The translations under genes and the position numbers were made by a program. From Cavia porcellus (taxonomy: Eukaryota > Chordata > Mammalia > Rodentia > Caviidae), in NCBI RefSeq assembly GCF_034190915.1, contig NW_026947514.1, forward strand, positions 6,841,701-6,905,700: 64,000 bases of DNA, given 5' to 3'. Below the pieces are notes generated by a model. It saw only the letters and a program-made list of their open reading frames with translations. It was not told where the DNA came from and searched no databases. Positions 23,125 through 35,280 of the stretch are shown one piece after another. How positions within the stretch are numbered: the first letter of the stretch is position 1; every line of letters begins with the position of its first letter.

Positions 23125-23290
23125 ACTCACTATGTGATATGCGCTCTCCACATGTGACAAGCTCATTTCTCTCCATTTCTTGCTAAAATCTGTTTTACAA
23201 ATGAGGGATACAAATGTCAACAGACTAAAAGAATGTGGCGCAAGACTGGATCTCAAAGTCACCTGAGTTGAGTGTCTGTTTCCCTTCCTT
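23125..23290 (-). mobile_element. MIR SINE, antisense, diverged
   Basis: TGTGATATGCGCTCTCCAC, TTTTACAAATGAGGGATAC and CTGGATCTCAAAGTCACC follow the reversed MIR in order, with heavy divergence. Confidence 0.55.
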
Positions 23291-23449
23291 CTTGCCAGGC
23301 TGCCTCTGCAAACCACCCACGCGGTGACATTTTAGACAGCACCCTAGAAATACCAGAAGAAACGCCACAGCTCTGAGCAGAGAGAATAGGACAAGCCCTG
23401 GTGGGCCCGATGGGCACTGCAGGATCAGATCTGTGAACGGACACTGACG

Positions 23450-23600
23450 ATAACAGTGGCGTAGTGCTGAGCGCTTTCTCATGAATGCCTTAACTCAGGT
23501 CATCATCCAAGTACTCCATGTGACAACCAGCATGTTTTCTTGCAGAAGAAGAAACTGAGGCTGGCTGGAACCCAGCTCATACAGGGTTATGAGGGCTCAA
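23450..23600 (-). mobile_element. MIR SINE, antisense
   Basis: TAACTCAGGTCATCATCC then GAAGAAGAAACTGAGGCTGG and GGAACCCAGCTCATACAGG match the reversed MIR core. It sits about 160 bp from the preceding MIR. Confidence 0.68.
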
Positions 23601-24478
23601 TGGAAAATGCTTTAGGGATTTTACAATCCAGTTATTAAAAACGGATATTACTAAACTTAAATGATATAAAGCTACATTTAAGCAATATTAATAACAAAGG
23701 TAATAAATAGCCCGACCTGCCATGGCCTCTCTATTTCACTGCAGTTTACGATCACGCATACTAACGAGGTTATTTGCATCTGTGTGTCTCACAGATGATG
23801 GTCCATCTCCCAGCTCCTGCTCATTGATACCACATTTGTGACCTGAAATCAGTCATGATGGGAAAAGTATGCCAGCATATTCATCAGTAAATGCTACGTA
23901 TCCACAGAACTTCTTGGAGGGGGGTGAGGAGCAGTTTTAAATATCAGCCAGTATGCCACAGAGACAGAAGGACGATTCAAGGTCAGGTTCACAGAGGAGT
24001 ATGCTAGGTTCACTAAGTCAAGGGACAGAGACACCCCGATCATTTCAGTGAGAGGAAGGTTGGAAAGATGGGGAGTAAATATAACAGCAGATATCCTAGA
24101 ATGTATAAAATACCCACTGCATTTAATAAATTAGAAATATGATGTAAACAAACATCTTCCACATTCAGCTTGAACGTAGCCAAGTTACATATTTTAAACT
24201 TTTCCTTTCGTTTGAACTAATTATATTTTTCTTCCTAGGGATATATTTCTTCTGTCAAAAGAAAACAATACCTCTCTGTTCCTCCAGGCCTTTGATGCAG
24301 GGAGGCAACGATGTTCACTACTGATATCTCCAAAGGCAAGAAAGCCATTGACCATCTCCTGCCAATTCTCAACATCAGAGGTGCAGTTTGAAATGGGGAG
24401 ACCTTGGCATCACACCTCAAGGCAGAGCCAGATACCCTTCTTTCTGCACGGGGATGCTGTGTTTCCTTTCTCTGTTGC
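23601..24478. other. Unassigned AT-rich sequence
   Basis: AT-rich non-coding DNA with no recognised repeat. The sequence at 23630-23720 (ATTACTAAACTTAAATG, AGCAATATTAATAAC) is low in GC and could be constrained, but this is weak. Confidence 0.35.
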
Positions 24479-24850
24479 CGTTGTGATTGGTGTGATGATG
24501 GTGATGATGGTGATGATGGTAGTGAAGATGGGATGGCAGTACCAGTGGTGGCAAAGATGGGGATGGTGCTGGGGGTGGAAATGGAGGTGGTGGTGGCAGT
24601 AGTGGTGCTAGCCATCCTGGTGGTGGTCGGGACAGTTGTGATAGTGGTTGTAATGGTTGTGATGGTGTTAGTGATGGTGATGGTGCTGATCAGGATGATG
24701 GCTGTGGTGGTGATGGTGGTAATGGTCATAGTGGCGGTGATGACTCTGATTGTGCTAACAATGGTGGTGGTGGCAGTGGTGGAGATGACAATGGTAGAGG
24801 TAATGGTGGTGACGGTGGTAGCAGTGGTAACTGTGATGGTGATAAAGCAC
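24479..24850 (+). repeat. GAT/GGT-type triplet-rich tract
   Basis: About 370 bp of imperfect trinucleotide repeat is built from GAT, GGT, GTG and GCA triplets (GGTGATGATGGTGATGATGG-like). The plus strand is almost devoid of C. The period of three removes stop codons, which is why a 155-codon plus-strand frame (24404-24871) and a 240-codon minus-strand frame (24235-24957, runs of Thr, Ile and Val-type residues) span it. These are repeat translations, not genes. Confidence 0.93.
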
Positions 24851-27800
24851 ATTGCACAGGGGGTGTGGTGAAGACAGGGCAGGGCACAACAGATGGCGTC
24901 TCCCCAAGATGACTGCCCCTCTGCAGGTCTACAGGTAGGGCACCCACTTGTGGTCAAATCTCTGTCATGGCCATGTTAGCCTTCAGGAATTCGTTTCCTA
25001 CCCAGCTCTCTTAATGGATTTTAAAAGCATTCTGGCGCATGCACAAGGAATGGCATGGCGCCAGTGCGTCAGGGCGGATGGGATATAATGAAGATGTCTG
25101 GGAACAAGGTGTGGATGATGGAGCACCAGCCGTGGGCCAACGGCAGATCCAAGCGCATTATCTTTCAGCTGAGTCTGGAGAGCCACACACTTGGTAATGG
25201 GTTTGAACATTGAGGCATTCTCCTATTGCTCGCTCATCTGCTGCTCTTTCAGGAAACCACAGAGCCCAGGTAGTGAGGAGAGAGAGGAAATGAAAGGGGA
25301 GCTGCTCTAGAGCCAGGAGAACGGGGCACCAGCCACGCATTGCAGATACCTCACTAGTAGGCATCACACACCATCTCTCTTCTCTAGGTTTCTGTGTCCC
25401 CATTAAAGGTGATCGGACTCAAATTTCTAAAGACTTTTTCAATTCTAGTAAAATGGCACCAAAAAAAAAAAAAAAAGAGGCATGGCTATGTCAAACTTTT
25501 GTGCTCTAAAATTAAGAGGGTGAATTGAGTTATTAAGAGAAATTTGTGGCTTCATACTCTTAAAATTCACATCACCATAATCTAGTCAATGTGAGTTTTT
25601 CATAAATATCGTTGTTGTTGGAAAAACTCCATTCCATGAACTGAGTGAATCAAGATTTTATTTCCTAGTAGATTCTCTGAAGAGTTGACCAGTTCAAAAC
25701 AAAGCTCCCTTTCCCCAGAGTTTCTTCATCCCATCATCCATAGAGAAGCGCCCTCTGGCATCCTTTTTTACCAAGAGATTAGAATCCCTTGACTACAGTT
25801 TCCTGGCTCAGGAGTTCACCCCTAACTTGTAATGTACCAGTCAGGTTGCCTCTTCTTGGAATGGAAGTTGTAACATGTGTCCAGCTCTAAGCCAATCAGG
25901 TGAATGGAGTGAAGAATAAATAATCTGATTGGCTATAACTAGGTAACAAGCTCACCCTTGGAGACATGATGATGGAGAAACAAAGTCTACACCCCCTAAA
26001 GCACCAGATTTCTGCTCAAAGATGGAGGGTAAGATTTTTGGCAGAGAAAAATCGAAAGTGAGAAGGTGGGAATTAATGGCTTTTTAAATACTATTTATGA
26101 CAAACTCATATCCAAAGAGAAACTCCCTTGGACCAATTCTCATACCCTTCACTGCCATCTTAGATATAAAATTTTATATTTAATTTGCCATGTTACCTTG
26201 CTGATCAATTGCTCACCTTAGTCAATCAAACAATCCGCTGTGTGCATGCAGATGGTCATTGTGTCTGTAATACAAGCACTAAGCTATGTCTCCAAATTCT
26301 TATCCTACAGGTCCAGAACATGCTAAGGTGGCCTTTTGCTGAAGACTTATCCCACTCCAGACAATTCTAACCACAAACCACACTTTGGAATACACTGTTG
26401 TGATCTTTGAGAGAAATGAATGTAATACATTTGGAAGAATAGATTGAGGGAAGAAGGCTGGATAAAAGGAAGCTGCCTGCTCCTAACAGGAGTTGAAAGA
26501 ACAGGTGAGGGTTGAGCCAATGAAGTACATGCTCAGGAGATGTGAGCAGCAATCTTGGTCACACACCAGTAGGCAGGACAGAGAGGTGCAATGCTCCTCC
26601 ACACAGCAGGAAGCCATTGATGAGGAGGGGACAGCACCTCCTCCACATTCCCAATGGTCTGCCACAAATCCCTTGAGCCCCATCACGCTGCCACCATGCA
26701 TTAGAGCATGCCATGCCTTCTGCCCTTCCCTCCCATCTGCCTCAGGAGTTCCTACGTAACTCTAATGCTTCATTTTCACCGAACTTCTGACCGCTTTCTT
26801 GTATCTCCCTGCCTTCTAAACCTCCCATACGCAGCCCATTACTGCTCTGTCCAGGTTCCTGTCCCTATCCCCTCGCTGTGATGAATTCTTAGGAAGGACA
26901 CCGTGTCCTGCTTATCTTAGCAGAGGGCCAATCACTCTCCTGCTGAATCTCAGTGGCAAAGGACTGGACTGGCTGAATGGGATTAGGCATGGGCATCCTG
27001 GACCCTGCAAGGAAACGTCTTATCCTAGAGCTACCTGGCTCCAGTCTCAAAGCTGTAAGCCCTCTCCCCAGCACCAAAGCCTGAGGGTAGGCTAGATAAA
27101 TGATGTTCTACGGGATTCATATTTATCTGATCGAAGCAAAGCAAAGTGTGCCACAGGATTTGGCTCTGCGTTGGGAGATAGCAGCCTTTGATGGCAAATG
27201 AAAGCGACATCACAGGAGTGTTTCACAGCATCTAGAAACCTGGGCTTCATGTTTGTACCTTAAAGTTTGGAGACTGGTCAAAGCGTCACCATGTGTCTTA
27301 GAAAAGTTGGGCTTTTTTAAACATAAAAAGTATAATATTTCGTTTCCTACAGAAAGTGCATGCATTCAACACGCGCACTGGTAAGGAAGGGTGCTAGAGA
27401 ACACACACCTACGGTGTGGCAAAAATTGTGAGATTTGGCTCCTTTCCTGATCTTGAAGAGCTACAGAGGAAGAGGCTGCGTCTGGAAGTGGGGAAGGGCC
27501 TAATGAAATTCCAGGCTTCTTTAGAATTGGAGGCAAGTGAGCCTGTCTCGTGGCCAAAACGCTGTGAAACATTTAATATCTCTGAGCACATCGTAAGGGC
27601 CCTGAATAGAATCCCAGAATTTCACAGCTCCCGCTCCGGAAATTCAGGAGTCTGGGGCTCAGGGAAGCCTGCACACTGCAGAGCTGGCATCTCTGCAATT
27701 CCTCCTTTCCAGGAGGAAGGAAGCTGCAGCTTCCATCACCCACCCGGGCCATGGAAGGAGAAGCTGCAGAGTCCGTTTTGTTTCCTGAATTCCATCCCAC

Positions 27801-28802
27801 CCGGCTCGCGGAGGAAGGTACCACACAGTGGGCAGCACAGCAGCTCCGCTTGCAAAGCCTGAAGACGCTCCCCACAGATGGTCTTCCCACTCGGATGTAG
27901 AGAGGTCAGTTTATCCTCATCAGTTAGAGCAGAGCGACTCACGTTTTCTCAAAGGGGCATCATTGTCTGTAGGAAGGAGGGCAGCGGCATGGGGGCCCTC
28001 CTTGGGCTCCCAGAGCGCTGCCTGGAGCAGATAGCTGCTGACACCCAGCTTCTGCTAGACAGAAGCCCAGTTCTAAGATTTCCTCTGGCAGAGCCCAGCT
28101 CATCTCAGTAACCCCTCTCAGTAAGTGACACCATCCCTGTGTCCATCATGAGACTGCTCACAGTGCAGTCCGGGGACTATGGGAGCAAAGGGTACAGGAA
28201 AAGGCAGGCACATGATGACAACGGCCTTGGTGAAAGGTTCGTAGACTCTGAGGGACAACAGAGGTACCAAAGTTACCCATCAGGGTTGTTGCCTCCGTGA
28301 GAATGGAAGCAGCTTCCTGGACAGCCCATACAATGGCACAGGTGTCACTGCTCAAATGGGGCAGCTCTGTGCTCACCAACAAGGATGCTCTGGGAGACTG
28401 CTGGTCTCCAGTAAGACAACGTGGGCAGGGACGTGCGCCCCCTGCTGCTGTGGGGTGAGAACACATCTGGGCTGCAGGGTGCTGGGACAGCTCTGGAGGG
28501 GACACCAGGTGCTCAGAAGTCCTTGGGAGGAAGAAAACCAGAGGCTGAAGGCTGGGAAGGAGCCAGCTGCATCTTACGGCTTATCCTGTTTTATGCACCT
28601 GGAACTTTGTGCCAGGTACTTACACTGCTTTGACAGTCAGTCCCTCCAGGAGGCAACACAGAGTGTGTGTGCTTGACAGAGAGACAGACAGACTCAGGCA
28701 GAAAGAGATACTGGCACCAGGCCCTTTCATTCACAAACTCCCATCCCGAGAGTGGGCTTGAAGGAGCTGTGACAGGAGGGATGAGGGGGATAGTGAACTG
28801 GT
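24851..28802. other. Unassigned non-coding sequence
   Basis: I recognise no repeat family or exon. An A16 run sits at 25461-25476. AT-rich sequence at 25490-25700 and 25850-26160 contains CCAATCAGG and GATTGGC words. The 148-codon frame at 27416-27862 lacks any recognisable domain. Confidence 0.45.
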
Positions 28803-29062
28803 TGCTAGGGCCTAAATTGTGTCTCCCAAATTCGTACATTGAAGTCCTCACTCGTTGTGACATTTGGGTTGCACAGTGATCAAAGTTAGATGAAGCCGTG
28901 AGTGCAGGGCCCGAATCCCAGAATCTCATGTGCTTCTAAGAGACATCAACAATCCACCCCTCTCTACTTCCACCTGATCATGATGCAGAGAGAAGCCCAC
29001 AGGCCAGGAGGAGGCTTACACCAGACCAGGCCAGCGCCTTGATCTTGGATTTCTAGCCCTAA
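28803..29062 (+). mobile_element. MLT1-like MaLR LTR, 5' and central parts
   Basis: It starts TGCTAGGGCCTAAATTGTGT, continues TTCGTACATTGAAGTCC and ends GCGCCTTGATCTTGGATTTC, the ordered landmarks of an MLT1 LTR. The 3' terminus is missing. Confidence 0.82.
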
Positions 29063-29489
29063 GGCCCAGGGGGAGCACACGTTTGCTGCCTACGCCTCCG
29101 GATCTGGTCTGTGGTATCTGTTGTGGCAGCTGCTGGGCAGACAAATACATCCTTGACCAAATGGATTAGGCCCACCAAAGGCCCCCAGGGAATGCATAGA
29201 GTGGGAGCAAGGGCGGAGAGTGGCCTGTTCCCCGGCCACCACGGTGCCCACCCAGCAGCCCCCGGCACTCTGGGGTGGGGCAGGGAGTCATTTCTGCTCG
29301 TCTTCACAGCCAGGAATACCGGCTCAGGTCCAGGGCAGGTGACGCCCCTGAGGTCGCTCTGCAGCAGCCCCTGGTTAGGGAAGTCCACCCGGTGTCTTTT
29401 CCTGAAGGCTGTGGCAGTGCGGTCTCCACAGATGTGGCCAATCCCCCTGGGCCTTTGATGTCATCTCCGTTGTCCACCTGGGCTCACTA

Positions 29490-29610
29490 GGAGACCACCA
29501 GCCCCTCACCGGTCTCTGTCCCCAATGACTGCTTTTGCCTTTGAATTGCCAGCCACCGGTATGCAGCCTCTCACAGAAAAGGGCTCTGAATATTTGTTAA
29601 ATGAAGGCAG
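29490..29610 (+). mobile_element. L2 LINE 3' end
   Basis: GGGCTCTGAATATTTGTTAA followed by ATGAAGG matches the L2 terminus (gtgctcaataaatatttgtt gaatgaa). The upstream part is too diverged to align by eye. A purine-only GGAA/GAGG tract follows at 29610-29680. Confidence 0.6.
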
Positions 29611-31269
29611 GGATGGAGGGAAAGGAGGAGGAAGAGAAGGAATGAAGAAACGAGGAAGGAAAGGAGAGAAAGGAGGGCCAAACCAGGCCACTGATCTTCA
29701 AATTGTTCCCTGAAAGAATAAAGGAGAAAACAATGAATTAAAGTATTCCCAGAAAGTAAAAACCACAGTACTAAGTCAGAAGTCAAAATAAGTCAAAGCG
29801 CTTGTTTGTCCATGTGTTTTCATGATGCAAAGCTTGAAAAAGAGTCTGTTTTTCTCTTTTCTTTCTTTTCCTCACTGTATCCATTCAGAATTGCCCTCAT
29901 TGGAATCTATAAGGTTTTGAACAGAAAGGTCAGGAAGTCAAATGTGACCTAAAAAGTGGGGCATGGAGATGCAGCTTAGGCTTGCTTGTGACCTTAAACT
30001 TGATATTTGGCCTTTCTGTGTTCAATCTCCAGCTGTCTAATGGGGAGACAGAATGTTAGCATCTTCACAGAATTGAGATGAAAGTGTTCTGCAAGTCCCA
30101 AAGAGCTTTTGAAACATAACAACCAGTATTTTATCCTTCCGTTTAGAACATAAGAGATGGCAGCCACACAGCAGAAGGAACCAGGACCTTCTCCTGGAGG
30201 TATAGCCAAGACAGCACTGAGGACAGTACTTGATAGGTCTTCAGCAAGTACCTGCTATGCACAGTACAGCTCCTTTTGTGTGTAGGTGTACAGGAAGCTT
30301 CAGACAGCACAACAGGGTAGAAAAATAGACATTGATAGAGATAGAGACAAACAGATGCCAGCAGAATCCTCACAGCTGTCAAATTTGAAAGGTCAAAGTG
30401 TGTTTTCCTGGCAAGGTGAGCAGCCTTAGCAGGGTCCTGGCCCCCCAGCTTAGTCATGTGGCAGGGAACCACTTGGCCTGCACAAGATCTTGTGGAGGGG
30501 ACCCTCCAGTCACCATGACTGCCCAAACTTGTCCCTATGTCCTTAGGCAGTACACACAGCCTTTCAGTCAAACGCACCCCCTGAAACCTGACTTGTGCAA
30601 AAGAAGGGCTGACAAAAATGCCTGGGTCTCTATCCCTTCCACTTGATTCCCTTCCCAAACCGGAGCATGCATATGAACAAAATTGAATTCTGCCCATTAA
30701 TCTGAAATCATTCTGGACTGATATAACATTTCAACCCTGCCAAAACAGTTTCTATTTCTGAGTAATGCTCTATTCCAAATTCTTCCAATTGGCATGCTCT
30801 TTGAAGTACTGGGCTCCGTCTCTTTGGAGTAGTGCAGACTGCATATGTCCCGGAAGCATCTTCTTCTCAGAGCTTCGTGAAGAACTCCTCCAACCACACC
30901 TCTGCTCCGATGCTCAGCAGGTAACCTCTTCCAGATCCTTCCGGATCCTTCCAGATCCTTCTACATCAAGTTTGATTTTGATATTTACTATTCTTGTTTG
31001 GAGTCCATTTCACCACTGGGGGGAGGGGAGACTGTTTTGACTCAATCCCATAAAGAAGACAAAAGAAGAAAAGGTACAGAGCGATGACCACAAGGAAGAT
31101 GGTGTCCCTACAGAAGGCCCACTGGGTCTACCTGTAAATCAGCTAAGAGACAAACAAAACAAGAGAAAACAAAGCAAAATCGCCCCCACAGAGGAAGATA
31201 CTCATGGGAGAAGCTTCGCTGGCCCCTTCAGTATGTCTGTCTTTAACAGGACATGAAGGCTTGGTTTAA
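29611..31269. other. Unassigned non-coding sequence
   Basis: The 184-codon minus-strand frame at 30143-30697 shows no domain I recognise. L2-like words occur at 30220-30300. A three-copy 10 bp tandem repeat lies at 30931-30960. No exon is supported. Confidence 0.4.
30931..30960 (+). repeat. Three tandem CCRGATCCTT decamers
   Basis: CCAGATCCTT, CCGGATCCTT and CCAGATCCTT follow each other without a gap. Confidence 0.95.
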
Positions 31270-31875
31270 TTCGTATGGGAGAGCATGGAGGTTCTCCATG
31301 CTTCAGATCTCCAAGAAGAGAATGCACGCAAAACCGCAACACTGTTTGAGCCAGCTATTCCCCTTCTAGGTATATTCCAGACAGAGCTAAAGATATCATA
31401 TTACAGTGACCATGCATGCCCATATTTATAGCAGCACACTTCATGGTAGCTAAATATCAGAAGTGACCTATTATGTCCATCAGCAGATGAATGGATAAAG
31501 GAAGTGTGGTATTTATAGGCAATGGAGCCTTATTCTGGCACAAAGGAGAATAAACTTGAGTCATTTGTAGGAAAATTGATGCACTTTGAGACCATAGTGT
31601 TAAGTGAAATAAATCAGATGCATAAGTTCCAATATCTGATGACTTCTCTTATATGAGAAACTCAAATTATAAATAAAAAATCAATTATAGGAAGTAGATG
31701 GTGGATCTTTCTCTAAGAAGGAGGGGACCAAAAGACAATGGAGGAGGGGAAGGAAGGGAGGAAAAAGAGTTGTGTTATGTACAGGCACTAACTCCACACT
31801 AAGAATGGTAACACTGTGTATTGCAAACATGAACTAATAAAAATTATTAAAAATGAATAAAAGTAATAAAATTTC
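31270..31875 (+). mobile_element. L1 LINE 3' end
   Basis: The order AGCTATTCCCCTTCTAGGTA, CATATTTATAGCAGCACACT, GTCCATCAGCAGATGAATGG, ATAAAGGAAGTGTGGTATTT, GTTAAGTGAAATAAATCAG and ACTTCTCTTATATGAGAAAC is the end of L1 ORF2 and its 3' region. It ends in an A-rich ATTAAAAATGAATAAAAGT tail. It is moderately diverged and broken by stops, so not active. Confidence 0.92.
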
Positions 31876-32829
31876 AGAGACTATGAAAAAAAGAATCTAC
31901 TATTGGGGAGATAGTGTAGGGAGAAATTGCCCCGCTAAGGCATCGGAAAGAGCAGTGTGGGTCATCACGTCTGTGATTCATTCCTCTGATATGATTTCAA
32001 CCACCCTCTCATCTTCTGCTTCCGTCCTTACCTTGTTGAGCTCGTTGCAGCACTGAACAAACAGCATCTCCCCGTGCCATGAGATTCCTACAGCTTCAGC
32101 TTTTGCTTTCCTCAGAGTCACACCACCAATCTGAGCACTAGACAGTGAACCAATCACAAACACTAGATACGGTCGCATCCATAATTGCATGAGGCTCAGG
32201 GGCCACTGACATAAACCATGACATGACACAGCATATGTGCTCTAGGTTGAGTCTATGGAATTTCTCATCAGAGCTAGATACACAGCAGGTTCCTCTTGAC
32301 TCTATCAATGACTACTCCAGCATTGTAGGCATAAAACCAGACTTTCATACAAGTCAGGAAATATGGTTTCTCTGGTATGAGGACTTTTTATGCACCATCA
32401 ACAAAAATTCATCATCAAGGAGCTTGAGGGGGGAAGTATGTACATTCAGTATGTCCTTGACTCAGGACAAAGCCGCATTCAGTGACAGCAGGACTCCATG
32501 TCTCCAAACTCCTACCTTTCTTTTGTCCTTTGTCTGTCACCACATAGAACCTCCCTGTGTCAGGGATGAGAGCTGGTCCATGACTCCAAAACAGCACCTC
32601 TTCTTCCCAGGGTGACCTCTGTCTGCCCAGCCCTTTGATGATGCTCTCCATGGTCCACTTGCCCTCACCAGGGAAGGATGTACAATGGGCAAAGTGTCTG
32701 CAAGATATTTTTCTAGAATTAAGAATTTCAAACATAAGCAGAAACAGATAATGCATGATGGAATTAATAAGCTAGGTTTAAAGCAAAATTTTTAGCTGGT
32801 GACCATTGGACAAAAAAATTACCAATTTG
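31876..32829. other. Unassigned sequence with one repeat-like segment
   Basis: Most of this stretch matches nothing I know. A 52 bp segment at 32117-32168 is shared with 35210-35261. Minus-strand frames at 31978-32229 (83 codons) and 32415-32756 (113 codons) are open but show no recognisable family and no shared frame, so I do not call a pseudogene. Confidence 0.4.
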
Positions 32830-32960
32830 CATCCTTGTTTATTACCCTCATTTCTTCCTTTTGTGGACAAAGAAAGGAAGTGTGAGAGAGGCTAGGTAGC
32901 TCACCCAGGGTCACCCAGATGGTAAACGAAGCGTCCCACATCTGTCCAAGTTGGGTCTGG
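32830..32960 (-). mobile_element. MIR SINE, antisense
   Basis: GAGAGAGGCTAGGTAGCTC, ACCCAGGGTCACCCAGATGG and TTGGGTCTGGCC match the reversed MIR core and 5' part. Confidence 0.65.
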
Positions 32961-33814
32961 CCTGTATTTCCTAGATGCTTAGACATAGATGATTTTGTTT
33001 TCAAGGTACAGAAAAATAGAAGCTTAGACAAAAAGGGGACACTATGATTACCATGGTAACTCAAACATGGGATGCAAAGGAGTGAGGGAAGGTCCAGAGA
33101 CAGAGCTGCCCGAGGATTCTCTCTCTACCTCTAATTGTTCTAATGCTTTCAAGGTATTTGTCTCTACAAGGCTAAAGCCTCAGCTATGCATAGTCTTAGG
33201 TTCAGTTCCCTGTTACAGAGCAGAAATTTCTCCTCTCAGACTGAGTTTTGTGCTTTCTAAAAAAGAGGAAGGAAAGGAGGGAAAGATGTTCCACTACACG
33301 CTCAGTCTGGGTGTCATGCAAAGCTATCTCCATGTCCACTGTGCTCCAGCTTCGTAGAAACAGAGAAGTCATGTTGCAAACCCTCGAACCTGAGCCAACC
33401 ACTTTGCCTGCAGCCTGGAGGACACGCAGGACCCAACAGCTTCCTGCCATTGTAGCAGTAAAGGCTCCAGCCTAGGCTTTCCCCTGGCTCCTTCTTCTGC
33501 CTCCTCCACCTCGTTGCTCTCCTCCTGTGGGATGGGAACCATGAAACATTCTGCTGCGGTTGGTATGTGCCTCCGAGCATCCTCTGGGTCACCTCCCTAG
33601 GTGCCAGTCCTGCAGGAACATTTGAACATGGCAGCTGGTTAAGGTCTCCTCTGAAGCTTCGGGTTCTCCCGTAAGCTCACGGGGGTGCTGGCAGCATTTG
33701 CTTCTTGCATCTGAGGAAAGAAAGATCTGGTTTGTTTCCTTGCCTTCTGCCACAGAAGCTGCTCTTACATCCCCATTGCAGGCCCTTCCAGACCCATTTT
33801 CATCGTAGTTTGTG
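32961..33814. other. Unassigned non-coding sequence
   Basis: No repeat or exon recognised. Short frames on both strands at 33067-33592 appear to be chance. Confidence 0.4.
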
Positions 33815-33895
33815 CAGACTGGAGATGGACTCAGGGCCTTCACTTTGAGCTACCTCCTCAGCTCTGTTTTTTGGAGATAGAATAAGGTCACAGCA
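33815..33895 (-). mobile_element. ID-type SINE fragment, antisense
   Basis: CAGACTGGAGATGGACTCAG, GGCCTTCACTTTGAGCTACC, TCCTCAGCTCTG and a short TTTTTT run match the reversed tRNA-derived ID monomer. The shortened AAGTGAAGGCCCTGAGT core on the minus strand resembles the deleted ID half of B1-dID-like elements. Confidence 0.72.
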
Positions 33896-34716
33896 GGCTC
33901 CAGGTCCATTTTCAGTGAGCTTTTGCTTTCTTCCCAGTTGGTGCCACGTCTCCTGCTGCTTCTTGTCTCTCGGAAAGGTTCACCTGGTCAGGTTAGGCCC
34001 ACCCATGACAGCATCACTTTTGATTAACTCCCAGACAAGTAATGAGGGACTTCAGTGACAGCTGCCACTTCTCTTCTACCCTGTAATACAAGTGGCCCCT
34101 GATTTGAGATGCTTTGTGAATGCACATTTATAATGTGCATTCAATAGAAACGCCATTGTAGATTTCAAAGTTTGATGTTGCCCAGTACTAGCAATAGGCT
34201 GCACAATAGCTCTGGTGATGCCCTATCATGGGCTAAGGTGAGCGCCACGGTGGGCAGATGGAGGTGAGTGGTCAAGGTGGGTGTACTTGGTAGGTTCAGC
34301 GCATGAAATGCAGCTCGACTCACAATACATTCAACTCTTAATGAACATTGCAGATACGATCCCATCATGAGTAGTGGATCACCTACATAATGAGGTGTGT
34401 TATTCCAACCTGTGCTGATCGCTCAGTGGGAGGGGTCACACAGAGTAGTCTGGGGGCCCGGGCAGGACCTAGGGGCTGTCATACAGTTTAGCTGCCACAA
34501 CATACCTCGATTCATAAATACTTATTATTTTAGGGAAACATAGACACATATGTTAACTCCATGAAGACTCACTATTCAAGTTCATGCCAATTATTAGACA
34601 TCTATTGTGTCCCGACACCCTATCACATCAACATGACACTCTTGACTTCCAGGTTTCATTATCTATTGCAACAGCCTGCTGTGTAACAAAGACAGTTGGT
34701 ATCAACTCATCTTTGT
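33896..34716. other. Unassigned non-coding sequence
   Basis: No recognised repeat or gene. An inverted word pair GTGAATGCACATTTATAATG / TGCATTC at 34115-34143 is the only local structure noticed. Confidence 0.4.
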
Positions 34717-34925
34717 GTGTTTTTTTTATTTCTTTCTTTGGTTCTGAGAAATGATTGCAGGTCTTCATGCTGAAGTATGTTCTCAGCCCTCTAATTTAAT
34801 TTTTTTAGGCTAGATCTCACTAAGTCACTGAGCCACCTAGCTTGTGCTCATGTATGTGTATGATCCTTCTGCCTCAGCCTTCTAGAGTTCTGGGATTATG
34901 CAGGCACATCACCGTGTCTGATAGC
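34717..34925 (-). mobile_element. B1-dID composite SINE, antisense
   Basis: From left: a T-rich stretch (reversed A tail), a diverged ID half ending TATGTTCTCAGCCCTC, a linker, then GGCTAGATCTCACTAAGTC, ATCCTTCTGCCTCAGCC and TTCTGGGATTATGCAGGC of reversed B1. On the minus strand the order is B1 then ID, the dimeric B1-dID layout and not the ID-then-B1 layout of muroid B4. Confidence 0.78.
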
Positions 34926-34963
34926 TGTCATCTCTCTAATGAGATGATGGTGATGTGCATTCT

Positions 34964-35265
34964 TGTCTTAGTTAATTCCACTTGTTACTGAGACAAAATA
35001 CCTGACACCCAAAGTTAGGGAAGCAAGAGTTTATTTCTTACAGTTCTTAGAAGTTTCAATCCATACTCAGTTGGCTCCAAGGTAGGGTGGCATGGCAGGG
35101 CAGCCATTCATGGCCAGCTGCAAACAGCAAGGTGGGAACCAACAAGAGAGATACACCTTTTTCCTGCCCATACATTACATCCTGGCTCCACCCCTAGGCC
35201 GGTGTAGCACTCACACCGTTAATCCAAGCCCTAGACAACGAACCAATCACAAACACTAGATTTGG
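34964..35265 (-). mobile_element. MT/ORR1-like MaLR LTR, antisense
   Basis: The left edge TGTCTTAGTTAATTCC is followed by TTGTTACTGAGACAAAATAC, GAGTTTATTTCTTACAG, AGAAGTTTCAATCCATACTC and AGTTGGCTCCAAGG, the reversed LTR landmarks. It starts about 40 bp after a B1-dID and ends about 15 bp before another MaLR LTR. Confidence 0.8.
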
Positions 35266-35280
35266 TGGAGTTGTGATTTA

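Noticed and set aside
24235..24957. 240-codon open frame on the minus strand
   Set aside because: It is mostly the translation of the GAT/GGT triplet tract (Thr/Ile/Val runs). Period-three repeats lack stop codons in some frames.
27416..27862. 148-codon plus-strand frame beginning with basic and Leu/Glu-rich residues
   Set aside because: It starts at GTG, has a frame of 105 codons on the opposite strand, and matches no family I know.
30143..30697. 184-codon open frame on the minus strand
   Set aside because: No domain, no splice-bounded structure and no repeat-protein match that I can see.
31978..32756. Possible processed pseudogene on the minus strand
   Set aside because: The frames 31978-32229 and 32415-32756 look protein-like in places (charged helical tail ending EDERVVEIISEE), but I recognise no parent gene, and there is no poly-A tail or target duplication I could find.
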